NCBI GenBank assembly: GCA_963920665.1
Contig: OY987267.1
Location: forward strand, 22,754,001 to 22,818,000
Reading direction: 5' to 3'
Length of the DNA: 64,000 bases
Origin: Straminergon stramineum
Taxonomy: Eukaryota; Streptophyta; Bryopsida; Hypnales; Calliergonaceae
Both the position numbers and the translations under genes were made by a program. The number at the start of each line of letters is the position of its first letter. Within the stretch, counting starts at the first letter, position 1. Shown piece by piece: positions 38,369 through 48,229 of this stretch. The notes under the pieces are model-generated. The model made no database searches, was not told the origin of the DNA, and was given only the letters and a program-made list of their open reading frames with translations.

Positions 38369-39645
38369 CACTATGAGGAAATACAATCCAAGATGACAAG
38401 TTTTTGACAAAGAATTGTTTGAAATGACAATAGACATGTTATTGCTACCTTCTTTTGTCAATTTGTGAGAACTTATCAATTTTTTGTCAAGTTATTGTCA
38501 AATTCGTAATTGATGTTTGGTTCTCTTCCCCCTATTTTTACGGATGACATACAAACTCACTAATGATTGTTAAGATAGATGATTTGCCAAAATGCCTAAA
38601 GATTCCTTCAAATATTTTATGCATGCACTTTTTCATCATTTGCCATAGACATCTTAGTTTGAGTTGTTTGTTAAAGAAAACTCTCCATATATACATGGAG
38701 TGGTAGGAGGTAGAGCAAACCATGTGGGATATGTAATTTAGAAGTTGCTAGAGTTCAACCACTCATAATTAAGTTTGAAATAAGAATTGTGTTGAAACTA
38801 GAATTCCAAACCTGATTCAGGCATAGTAGAATGACTTTTCGCAAAAAACTTTGAACCATAAAAAGTTGAGAAATCAATTTAAGTTTCATGTCCAAACATA
38901 TGTTTGATATTTTGATCCTCCAATCAAAAGTTATAGACAAATTTCAGAGAGGTAGTGAAAGGGAATTTTTTTTAACCTTTTCAAACATCTTCTTTAAAAT
39001 TTGTCGATAATTTTTTATTGGAGAATCAAAATAACAAACATATTTTTGGACATAAAACTTGAATTGATTTCCCAACTTTTTTAAGTTCAAAGTTTTTTGA
39101 AAAAAGTTATTCTACTATGCCTAAATAAAGTTTGAAATTCTAGTTTTAACACAATTTCCTATTTCAAACTTAACTACGAGCAATTGAGCTCTTGCAACTT
39201 CTAAATTATATATCCTACATGGATTGTTCTACCTCCTACCATTCCATGTGTATATAGAGAGATTCTCTTCTCTTCTCAAATCCACAAAAAATAAATGGTT
39301 CATGAAGTAGTGTAAAGTAGTGGCAAATATGCTATGTTGAATATACAATTTTGCTCAATATATGAAGGTTTAAATTTAAAGCAATTTCAATTTTGATATT
39401 CTATCTTTCGCGAAAAATGGGGACACTTGTAACCATTAATTAGGCCATCATGTCAACATGACAATGGGACAACTATCAAAGGAGGATATTAGGGAATAGA
39501 AATTGACAAAAATTCTAGCAAAGTAACAAAATAGTTGACAAAATTTTGTCAAATTATTGGCCAAATCTATAGGTTCCCATTAACAAAGCAATTGATAGAC
39601 TTTTGTCAATTTTCTAGCAAATAGGACACAATTTCTCTTGTAGTG
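38369..39645. mobile_element. CACTA-like non-autonomous element in the chromovirus deletion zone
   Basis: The left end CACTATGAGGAAAT and the right end (complement CACTACAAGAGAAAT) match the plant CACTA terminal consensus CACTACAAGAAA. Many subterminal TTGACAAA/TTTGTCAA copies lie within 200 bp of both ends, as usual for this superfamily. The 3-bp flanks (TAG, ATA) do not match, perhaps because of the neighbouring deletion. A foldback (38681-39262) sits inside. No transposase was seen. Confidence 0.65.
38681..39262. repeat. Foldback (long inverted repeat), copy 2, both arms complete
   Basis: Two arms of about 280 bp diverge by roughly 15% around a short centre near 38970. The outermost left block CTCTCCATATATACATGGAG returns as CTCTCTATATACACATGGAA on the other strand at the right. 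Copy 1 at 18451-18940 shares both the core and the right outer arm. Confidence 0.78.
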
Positions 39646-39649
39646 ATAC

Positions 39650-39885
39650 CATTTCCACTAATAGTCACCCTTGATGGAGATTTAGTATGGGAGGTGCACA
39701 AAGTGCTTGATTCTCGATTTTTTAAACGTTGGAAGAAACTCTAGTATCTTGTTTCCTAAGAGGACTACGGTCTAGAGCAAGATTCATGGGAGCCAGCTAC
39801 TAATCTGGAAAATGCACTTGATGTTGCAAAATGTCATACATTCTACCTCAAGGCTCCGGGACTAGATTCTCAAGAAACTTGATGT
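39650..39885 (+). pseudogene. Chromodomain tail of chromovirus integrase
   Basis: In one frame: WEVHKVLDSRFFKRWKKL, stop, YLVS, stop, EDYGLEQDSWEPATNLENA, then FYLKAP. This matches the chromodomain found at the C-terminus of chromovirus integrases (aromatic cage region, YLV.W.GY, WEP..NL). The two in-frame stops replace residues usually Gln and Trp. It marks the element as a chromovirus. Confidence 0.82.
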
Positions 39886-39899
39886 AGAAAAAAAGACAA

Positions 39900-39914
39900 T
39901 AAGAGGGGGGGTAA
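39900..39914 (+). other. Polypurine tract of the chromovirus
   Basis: AAGAGGGGGGG directly upstream of the 3' LTR start at 39915, where the plus-strand primer of reverse transcription is expected. Confidence 0.85.
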
Positions 39915-40210
39915 TGTTATAAACTAGTTTGTAATAACTTGAATAATGTGTGGTTACAAGTTACAACGGTTGTAGCTAGGTATTCATCTCCTTCCTTTAA
40001 GAACCATGTGAGGGGTTTATTCCTTACTTGACATTTTGCTTGATATAGACGTAATGTTTTCGATACAATTTGCGTGATCTTGTAGTAATTGCCTTAGTCA
40101 TGATTTTGGTGTTCATCTAGTGTAGTAGCATGGTCTATTCATGGAATTAGGGTTGTAGCTTCAACGTTGGTTTGGACGGAGCGTCAATTATGTTTTGTTG
40201 AATCTTAAGA
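39915..40210 (+). repeat. 3' LTR of the chromovirus
   Basis: It aligns with the 5' LTR and lacks the MITE, so it records the empty site. It starts TGTTATAAACTAG and ends AATCTTAAGA; the usual CA end is changed to GA. Confidence 0.85.
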
Positions 40211-40377
40211 CTAAACATTTTATGCAAGCCATTTGAACATCCCATTCAATTGTGTTTTAAATGGTTGGATTCATTTTGAAATTCAATATAGATGCTACAT
40301 ATTCTATGCTCATAACTTCCATACAAGTACAGGTGACATTAGCATGTAGTCTATTGCTCTTGTTTGAAGTTTGTTAA

Positions 40378-41231
40378 CCCTTGAAAGACTTAATCCATTG
40401 TGAAATGTTCAAATTGCTTGTCTGAGCTAAATATAGCTTTTGAAATTGAATTCAAAAAATAATCTTAAATATCTTATTACTTTAAACTTTGAATTCTATA
40501 TTATCAAGAAATTTCAATTCGTTCTACAAAAAATTATAATTGTTATCATTTTTGTTGCAAAAATTAAATGTAAATGAATGAAAATAGCAAAACAATCCAA
40601 ATTACTTGAAATTTTCTTGAGAGGTAGAATTAGCAATGGAGATTGGTTGGAAAAATTTTCCATTGGTTATTTTATTTTTTACATCCAAAACAACCACAAC
40701 AAAGACCTTCAAGTCAAATTCGAGTATCAAACCAAATTTATCCTTTTATTTAATTGATGTGTAAAATTTTGATATTTTTTGCTAGTAGAGAAAATGAATT
40801 TTCTATTTCTATTTTATTTTTTCAATAATTTTGATGGAAAATCAGATTATTATGATTTTTTAAAGCTAAATGTGGAAATAAAATTATATCAATTATAATA
40901 TATATTAGAATAATCTATAATTTTTACCTTAAATGAAAGATAGAATGAGAAATATAATTTTATGATTTCAAATTAAAATCAATTTTAAAAAAGAAAATAT
41001 GAATGAAAAACACATCATATTTTATTATTTGGATTCTAATACATGGAGCTTTCAATTGCAATAACTCTTTTAATTTTTGACATTTCTCAAAATTTTAAAA
41101 AGGAGTTGAAACAAAACTTGTCAAGCTTCGTTTTCTTAGTTGAAATCAAAATCCAAAAATAGTTAATATGAAAGTTGCAATTGAGGTTGACTAAGGCACA
41201 TCCACTTTTGGGATGCTTGGACCTTTAGGGG
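40378..41231. mobile_element. TTAA-flanked element 5 (854 bp)
   Basis: It begins CCCTTGAAAGACTTAA and ends GGACCTTTAGGGG, flanked on both sides by exact TTAA (40374-40377, 41232-41235). It is inserted in Stowaway-like element 2. Internal sequence is divergent from the 928-bp copies, and there is no coding capacity. Confidence 0.75.
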
Positions 41232-41396
41232 TTAAATAGTAAAACCGACAACTTAGTTTTGACATCATTTCTTGACATTTTGAGAAAATCACCAAGATTT
41301 CAATATGTAGCCCTTCCTCCCATGCCACAACTGGAAGATCATTGAGGGATTTAAAATAGATGGGAAACGGAAGATCATTTTAGGATGGAGGGAATA

Positions 41397-42605
41397 CTTG
41401 AGATTAAAAACAAATGAGCCCACTACCCTCCGATGCACCCATAGGGATCCACAATCATTGGAGACCAACAATCCCCAAATTGGCTAATTTGCGCTAGTTT
41501 TCTACCAATAAAAAACTAGTGCTCAATGTACATTGTGGAAATGATATGAGAAATTAGATTTTGAGCAAAATTTTATGTAATCAGCTTGAGAATGTCGCAA
41601 ATTGGGTTATTCATCCAAAAAGTGAGTAGCAGCCATTTGTGATTTTTTTTCAATCTAGGAGCAATGAAGTAATCTAGGTCGTTGATGGTTTAGCATGGTG
41701 GTTGCATATTGCGGTGGAGATTTGTAGGATTAGGGTTTGGGAGGGACTACCTAGAAGTTGGGGAAATCGCATTGTCTTCTTCATTGTGATCCATTTTGTT
41801 AGCATTAACTCTCCTGATTGTCTTTGTTTAGCATTAAATGTGATTGTCTTCATGGTGCTATCGTTTCCCTTCCTAGTTCTTGTCGCACTTGAGATCCATG
41901 CCTTATATTCATGGAATCATGTAGGGTTTTCAAAAATTGTTTTCTTCTTTGGAATCCTTGGTGGCTTTTGAATGTGTTGTGTCAATTCCTTGCTTCGTTG
42001 GAAATCTGCAAGATTTTTGGGAAGTTCATGACTTCCTACTCTTGCATTCAATGCAATTTGGAAATGGAGGCAGGTAGGCAAAGATTCAACGAACCAGCGA
42101 CAGAACGTTTCCTTCAAGCCTTGGTCATAGGAAATTTAATTAGTTGTAGTTTCTCAATTCTCCACTTTTGCTTCAACTTGCGCTTGATCCAACCTTTTGC
42201 TCGTTTTGGTCGCTATTCTCAATTCATTGATCTCCAGTTGTTGTTTGCTTGGACATGTTTTCATTAATCTCACTGTTGTTTGCGCTTTTGCTTTCTATAT
42301 TTGCTTGCGATGTAGTTGGGTTTGTGTGTTGGGGTGTAGGCTTGCATAACATTTCGATGGCACCCCAATTGAAATTGCTAGACAATTTTTTGCGTCTGCA
42401 CCTTTGGGTCGAGCCGCAATACTAGTGGTCTTGGCAAATATATGATGCCTAGCATCACCCATGTTTCCGAGACACGCATGTTGAGGTCCGTTTCATGTCC
42501 TATGCCCTGTAATTGCTTGACTTTTGAAGTGGCTGTTGTGTCTCCAATTGCTATAAGCGGGAGTGATTACAAGGGTCTTGTAATGGGGAAGAGAACAAAA
42601 TTGGA
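41397..42605. other. Intergenic DNA, nothing recognised
   Basis: Moderately AT-rich. Open frames at 41702-41971, 41911-42267 and 42442-42696 are short and show no conserved domain; I do not call genes here. Confidence 0.4.
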
Positions 42606-43075
42606 GCTACTTGAATTCTTATTATTAAGTGACGGTAGTTTGATTAATTGCTCGAACTTTGGGTTCTTATGTTTTCCAATTTTTTTTCTTAAGTGACGGA
42701 TTGACAATGGTTTACAAGAGCTTGAACTATGGGTTCTTATGTTTTCCATTTTTTTTCTTGAGTGATAGATTGATGATGGTTTGTAGGAGCTCAAAATATG
42801 GATTCTTATATTTTCCAATTTTTTTTCTTAAATGACGATGGTTTGTAGGAGTTCGGATTGTGGTTTATTATATTTTCCAATTTTTTTCTTAAGTGACAAG
42901 GGTTTACAAGAGCTCAGACTATGGGTTTCTTGTGTTTTTCAATTTTTTTTCTCAAGTGATGCTATAATGGTGGTTTATAGGAGGTACTGGACTATGAGTT
43001 TCATATGTTTTTCAATTTTTTTTGTCAAGTGAAGTAGTTTGCAAGAGTTATGGATTATTAGTTTTCTCTATGCTA
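42606..43075. repeat. Tandem repeat, unit about 65-90 bp
   Basis: About six degenerate units, each with 'ggtttrtargagctc', 'actatgggttctt' and 'ttttccaattttttttctt' followed by 'aagtga'. Units vary in length through differences in the T-run and an occasional 'gattgatgatggtt' insertion. Confidence 0.8.
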
Positions 43076-43099
43076 TGAGTTTCTTTTTGTATGATTGTG

Positions 43100-43520
43100 C
43101 TTCAATGTTGTTTTCACGAGCTGTGGGCCTTGAATGCCCTTCTAATATACCATGGACACTCTATTGCGCAGAGATTGCTCAATGTTTGTGTGATGAGTTT
43201 GATCAAAAGTTCCCACAACATGACCTTCTTGATGCATTTGGGATCATTTATCTACAATATTGGTGATAGGATGGGGTGGAGAGTTATGCCCACCACTTGG
43301 CAATGCTCAAGAAATTCTATGCTATACCAAAGGCATTGAACAAAGGCTAGCCTTTGTGTGATGATGGGAACCCCTATACTATCCCAAAGATGCTCTCAGC
43401 ATCTAATTTAGACAATCAAGTGGGCTTGTTTAAAGTCACAATGAGAGCTAATTCAGACACAACCTGTGGACCGCCTTTGATATAAATCCCATTATTAAGC
43501 TCTAGTGGAAGCATGGTTGT
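43100..43520 (+). pseudogene. Decayed coding fragment of unknown family upstream of array A
   Basis: In one frame: LCDEFDQKFPQHDLLDAFGI, IYLQYW, two stops (TGA TAG), ESYAHHLAMLKKFYAIPKAL, a TAG, then LDNQVGLFKVTMRANS and a TAA. The even protein-like composition with only stop interruptions suggests an old coding sequence, perhaps from a transposase. I do not recognise the family. Confidence 0.4.
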
Positions 43521-43689
43521 TTCGGCGGATAGTTCGACAACTCGACGAACACGACGTCCAACACGTCAAGTAGACCCTCTTGTCCGTCTAATAGAGTCAA
43601 AATTACCTTTGACTTTTAAAAAAAATTTTACCCTGCCCGTGAGGCCACTTGGATGCCATGTGGCAGACACGTGTCTTCCACGTAGCATC

Positions 43690-44290
43690 CTAAAGGGGCG
43701 CATGCGGGTGTGGGCGACCACGGGTAGGGCGACTTCGGGTTCAGGCTGGTGGGCGACCGCGGGTGTCGAGTACGTGGCAAGCTACGAAGCAAAGACACGA
43801 AGTGAGAACCCAAAGAGAAGTAACGCCCCACAATTACCCGCGGTCGCCCCCAAAGACCCGCAGTCGCCTCCCAAGGGACCCGCACGTGCCCCCAAAGACC
43901 CGCAATCGCCTCCCAAGGCACCCGCATGCGCCCCAAAGACCTGCAGTTGCCCCCCAAAGGACCTGCACGCGCCCCTATAACCGTAGTCGCCCCCCAAAAG
44001 ACCCGCACGCACCCTTGTACCCGAGGTCGCCCCTCCCAAGACCCGCACGTGCCCCTATAACCGTAGTCGCCCCCCAAAAGACCCGCACGCACCCTTGTAC
44101 CCGAGGTCGCCCCTCCCAAGACCCGCACGCACCCCTGGACCCGCAGTCGCCTCCTCGAACCCGAATGCGCCCTACCAGACCCGTAGTCGCTCCCCGAAAT
44201 CCGTGCGCGCCCCCTGGAGACCGCGGGCTAAACCGGTGGTCGCCCACCCGCACGCGCCCCATGACCAACTCTCACCCGTGCTCGCCCCAT
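43690..44290 (+). promoter_or_regulatory. GC-rich minisatellite array A, upstream of the RING/WCHIK gene
   Basis: Units of about 17-25 bp alternate two cores, ACCCGC[AG]GTCGCC and ACCCGCA[CT]GCGCCC. The distal 70 bp (43697-43760) are inverted; the rest run in gene sense. An 81-bp block is exactly or nearly duplicated (start 43972 and 44053). Downstream lies 'atctatttatcc' (44289-44300), a TATA-like element about 190 bp before the predicted ATG. Variants such as CGTAGTCG and CACAGTCG look like CpG decay. Long glycine/arginine/proline open frames on both strands here are a by-product of the repeat. Confidence 0.75.
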
Positions 44291-44483
44291 CTATTTATCC
44301 ACTCGCCCAAGACCTTTTGGGCACCTTTCATTGAGGCTTCTTGTCTTGTATCCTTTAGTGGCTACATGCGTGAACCTTGACTATTTACTATTTATTACAT
44401 TCATCCACCCTTCTTACCTTAGTAGTTGTGGACCACCTAAACTCCCAAAAGAGTTTTTTGAGCCTTGGACACGACAATCATTG

Positions 44484-46649
44484 ATGGCCACTGGAGTTAA
44501 CAATGCCAGGGCATTGCCTATCTCCGCAGTTGCACAGACCGCCGGGGCATTATGGAAGGCTGCCAAAGACAAACATCGCAAGCGTAGGGGCACTATTCAT
44601 CAGAAGCGATTGCATGTGCTCAATAGTGAAGCCCACCTTGCTTTTAAGGGTTGGAATGAAGAACCAAAGCCTTGGACAATACAAACCTGTGAAGACTACA
44701 TTGAGTGGTGCCACATCGGCAAGTTCTTTCCTTTATGGCGTCATCATTATAATCGGCACACCAATAAGGCCAACTTGAAGTACTATGAGAATCCAGCATT
44801 CCTTCAAAGATGCATTGAATTGTGGCAAGTCCTCTACAAAACCACCTTTGTAGATAGGAACGAGGTCCCCTCCTTCCTTGCTAGAGGAGCATATGTTGAG
44901 GTCGCTCTAAACAAGGAGGTTGATTGGAGCACAATCAAGGGAAGTACGTATGTCACTCGTCCAAAGAGTGGTTTCATCCCAAAAGGAGTTTTAGCTTTTC
45001 TTGAGGGGGGACTCGGTCCTATTCGAAGTGCATACAAAACGCAAACCCCTGCCACTAAGGTTGACACTGAGGAGTCTGAAGAAGATGATGACTCTGATGG
45101 TACGCGCGTCCATAGGGTCATACGAATCGTGGAGCAATCTGTTTGCCCCAATGAGGTTCAAAATGAAGTTGTAGAAGGACCCGCGACATCCACGGGACAA
45201 CGACCAAGGCAACCATCTAGAGTACGGCGTTCAACAACACGAGTGGGACCCGCATCGATTCCAACTATAGTTCCTAACCCATCACTGCCAACACAGCGCA
45301 CAAATGACGTCTTCAACTTTGGGCCCGATGAGGACACGGCTATGGAAGAAACTAACCGTGTTCCCATTTCTCCATCAACAATGGGCTCAAGCCATGACAT
45401 TATGACTTTGGCAAAAGCTCTGGACCTCCTCAAGACCAAAGATGTTGAAATTTCTTCACTACAGAATGAAATGAGGAAATCGCGATGTGAGTGTGAACAA
45501 AAAAGTACACTCATCTCTCAACAAACTACAAAACTGCAACGCCTCCGTGAGAAAGACCCTGACACTTTCACTTTGTCAGATATGGATGACGCCTTTGTTG
45601 AGCAGAACCTCCAAAATGTGGACAAGGTTGTGGGGGACCTTACCAACCATATCCTTCAGCGTTCTCCTCTTGCCAAGTGCACTAGACACTCCCCCATCAT
45701 TCCAAATACACTTCCTACTATTGTCACAAGATATACTACCAATGACACAATTGACCTCAATGGGACCCAAGACTCTCTTTCGTTTCCTGTGGTTCCATCA
45801 ATTATTCAATTGGAGAAAGACCATGGACTTCAAGAAGAAAATAAGATGCTTCGAAGAAAGTTGGCTGAGTTGACTACCACATACTACCATTGGAAGGTCG
45901 CCTGCATTCTCTCCGTGGATAGATCCCAACAAGTTGCGAAGGAGCTAGAGAAAGTTTCTAGAAACTTTGTTGCAAATGCTCCTAAACGTGAGAATGGACT
46001 GACGTCATGGGCATTGTTGGAGGACATGTTTCCCAAGAACATGTGCATGGTGGAATTGCCACAAAAGGAGGTCATAGATTGGAGCAAAAATGGTTGGGAC
46101 CACCAAAACCAAATGTCTAGCCACATAGAAGAGAAGAAACGAATGCTATTGTGGCTCAAGCCTGCACCTTTTGTTTTGGACCATACCAAATGCCCCATAT
46201 GTCTTGAACAATTTGGCCCCGAAGGGGGTTGGGCACTAGGATCTTGTGCACATGTATACCACCCCCAATGTCTCATCACACAATGCTTGATTAGACGACG
46301 TTGTGTGATTTGTTCAGCACCATTCTATGATCGCCTATATACCATGTTCAACTTGACGACCTACATGCCTCCTTCTTGGGAACACACACGTGATACTACG
46401 GCTGACACAACCTTGTGGGGCCGAGATTTGGTTTGGAGTTGGCGAGAAGGACAACATGATCAAGAAAAAGGACCTGCTAGCTCGCAATTGAATTGGGAAA
46501 CAGACCCAGACGAAATTGCCAGAGTTGCACCAAGGCTCATGGGAAAGGGGCCACAAAACGAAGGGAGGAGGGCATTCTTCTTCCAATGCCTTGGTGGATA
46601 TTGGGACAAGACCTCCTCAACCTTCAAGTGGGGTCCTCATCCGCAATGA
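44484..46649 (+). CDS. WCHIK-domain protein with C-terminal RING-H2 finger (module A)
   Basis: 721 residues from the ATG at 44484; the frame is open from 44331, but residues before MATGVNN are not conserved. Residues 35-152 hold a domain shared with modules B and C: FKGW, WCHIGKFFP, R-H, NKANLKY, FLQRCIELW, NKEVDWSTIK. An acidic Ser-rich linker and a predicted coiled coil follow. Residues 570-610 form a RING-H2 pattern, C-x2-C-x14-C-x-H-x2-H-x2-C-x10-C-x2-C, suggesting E3 ubiquitin ligase activity by family knowledge. The TGA at 46647 (followed by C) is in frame with a further open segment to 46976 (SLEDLTSMAYLDSTYGPYYQ...), so the original protein was probably about 110 residues longer. Role unknown; it may be mobile-element cargo. 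Confidence 0.7.
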   Translation: MATGVNNARALPISAVAQTAGALWKAAKDKHRKRRGTIHQKRLHVLNSEAHLAFKGWNEEPKPWTIQTCEDYIEWCHIGKFFPLWRHHYNRHTNKANLKYYENPAFLQRCIELWQVLYKTTFVDRNEVPSFLARGAYVEVALNKEVDWSTIKGSTYVTRPKSGFIPKGVLAFLEGGLGPIRSAYKTQTPATKVDTEESEEDDDSDGTRVHRVIRIVEQSVCPNEVQNEVVEGPATSTGQRPRQPSRVRRSTTRVGPASIPTIVPNPSLPTQRTNDVFNFGPDEDTAMEETNRVPISPSTMGSSHDIMTLAKALDLLKTKDVEISSLQNEMRKSRCECEQKSTLISQQTTKLQRLREKDPDTFTLSDMDDAFVEQNLQNVDKVVGDLTNHILQRSPLAKCTRHSPIIPNTLPTIVTRYTTNDTIDLNGTQDSLSFPVVPSIIQLEKDHGLQEENKMLRRKLAELTTTYYHWKVACILSVDRSQQVAKELEKVSRNFVANAPKRENGLTSWALLEDMFPKNMCMVELPQKEVIDWSKNGWDHQNQMSSHIEEKKRMLLWLKPAPFVLDHTKCPICLEQFGPEGGWALGSCAHVYHPQCLITQCLIRRRCVICSAPFYDRLYTMFNLTTYMPPSWEHTRDTTADTTLWGRDLVWSWREGQHDQEKGPASSQLNWETDPDEIARVAPRLMGKGPQNEGRRAFFFQCLGGYWDKTSSTFKWGPHPQ

Positions 46650-46979
46650 CACCGTTGGAATTTAGAAGGAGAAAGGGTGGCTAATCAAGATGATAGTGCC
46701 TCCCTAGAAGACTTGACTAGTATGGCTTACCTGGACTCTACGTACGGACCATATTACCAAAGTCAAGCACTTGACTACTTGTTGGAAGTACATTCTCCGC
46801 AAACAACAAGGACCCTCCAAGCTCTACAAGACTCCAACGTGTTGCAATCAATTTTGAAGGCAGACGGACCAGCTTCACGAACCCGTGCAAAGCGAAAGCT
46901 AGGGGTTGGGGATGCATCGACCTACAAAGAAGGTGAAGGAAGTGGCTCTCAAAACAACCCAAATGTAATTGACTAGACA
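46650..46979 (+). pseudogene. In-frame C-terminal extension of module A beyond a TGA
   Basis: About 109 codons stay open in the same frame after the TGA, ending at a TAG (46977-46979). The composition (acidic start, basic TRAKRKLG, Ser/Gly-rich tail) continues the style of the upstream protein. It could be read only by stop readthrough; a CGA to TGA change is the simpler explanation. Confidence 0.5.
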
Positions 46980-48229
46980 TTCGTAGGAATCATGCAATTT
47001 AGCCTTACCTCCCATCATAATAGATGACAAGTAAGGGTTAGGTTTTAGTTACACTATGTTTCTAGTTGTTTTGGCAAGTACGATGGAGTGGTTTAGGGTT
47101 TGCTTCTTTCATTCCACTTCTACGACTTCCTAGTATACCTATGTACGGCAATTCCATATGGCATTGATTTTTATTTAATACTACCTTTTTTTCCTCTCTA
47201 CCAAAGCACCAATTTCTGAAATCATGTCGAGAATGATCTTTTCGAGTTCTTCCCAAAATAGTTTGTATGAATCAAATCAACAAAGCTCCTAAAGTTTAAC
47301 TTTTCAAATTAATTTCACTTGCATTGAGAAGAAAACTAGGTCACTACTCACTAGAGTGGAGCATCATTGTCTAATTGGATATTTCCTTTCATATTCTTTA
47401 AAATCGTGAGGTTCTAATTATACGAAGCTTTTCCTCTAAGCTTTCAAGATACTTGGCCAAAGAAGGAATAAAAGGGGTTCAAATACAACATGCCCCTTTT
47501 CGTGGATGTTGACTTGTTGACTTCACATTACTATACCTTCAAATGGTTCACCCTGTCCTTGGAGGTCAAAATTCAAATTCATAAAAAACATCAGTAGGCC
47601 AACTTACATATAAAACCTACCTAATTCCTCAATATCCATTGTAATTTTCTTCAAATTACGCTAAAGCTAGAATTCTAAAAAATCCTATATACAAGGAGGA
47701 ACAATGCAGCAAATCACCTGAGACAAATAAGCTCAATAAATTTCCTCAATTAATATAGTATTTGGGGCATAATTGGTTTTTCGTTCTCCACTATTCATAT
47801 GAAAATCATTAATACAAGTTGTACTGTAGATTTCATGACGACATTCTCACAAAATAGTGAAAATACTATGTCAACTTTTATAGTCAAGAATCAAGAACTT
47901 CCCATCAATCCCATGTTCCTATTCGATTGTAATTATGTGCAAGAATCCCATTCCATTCATCATACCATCACCTTCTCCCAAAACATGAGAGAGACATATT
48001 CATCCATATAGAAAAGTTGTAAGATCCCAAAATAGTGTGGCATTTTCTCCCTTCCATGCACACCACTAGTGTGCCCACACCAATTTAACTATTCTAGTAC
48101 ACACATTGCTTCAAGACACCATATACATTGTTTTATCTCAAAACATTGCATTTCTTTATAACACCAGGATAGGCAAAATACAAAATAATCATGATGAAAG
48201 TATTTATCCTCATTGTATTCCTAGGTATT
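46980..48229. other. Intergenic DNA between modules A and B, nothing recognised
   Basis: AT-rich, between the 3' ends of two convergent modules. It presumably contains both 3' untranslated regions. No element ends or RNA genes were seen. Confidence 0.45.

Larger units (their letters stand above)
34902..40210 (+). mobile_element. Chromovirus (Ty3/gypsy) LTR retrotransposon remnant
   Basis: Two LTRs (34902-35522 including a 326-bp nested insertion, and 39915-40210) share about 296 bp, both starting TGTTA.AAACTAGTT. A polypurine tract precedes the 3' LTR. Flanks CTAAG (34897-34901) and CTAAA (40211-40215) are a 5-bp target duplication with one change, and the host element continues across the junction. 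Internal pieces, in order, are gag, a zinc-knuckle relic, protease and a C-terminal chromodomain. Reverse transcriptase, RNase H and the integrase core are missing, and a CACTA-like element occupies the deletion zone. All reading frames carry stops; it is dead. Confidence 0.88.
34496..41394. mobile_element. Stowaway/mariner-like element 2, inverted paralogue of element 1
   Basis: The left end is CTCCCTCTATCCTAAAATGA and the right end, reverse-complemented, TTCCCTCCATCCTAAAATGA, flanked by TA (34494-34495, 41395-41396). Its own sequence is split over 34496-34901, 40211-40377 and 41232-41394; these pieces align in order with the reverse complement of element 1. Insertions are the chromovirus at 34902-40210 and the TTAA element at 40378-41231. 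Confidence 0.8.

Noticed and set aside
43835..44260. CRISPR-like array (short repeats with spacers)
   Set aside because: Repeats are degenerate and spacers are 2-10 bp of C-rich filler; the context is a eukaryotic nuclear genome.
43628..44268. Long Gly/Arg/Pro-rich open frames on both strands in the GC arrays (also 49944-50317, 52158-52452, 53847-54788, 56392-56837, 59402-59858)
   Set aside because: Stop-poor frames are expected from a GC-rich minisatellite. They occur in all frames at once, have no start context, and their repeats follow the DNA unit and not a protein unit.
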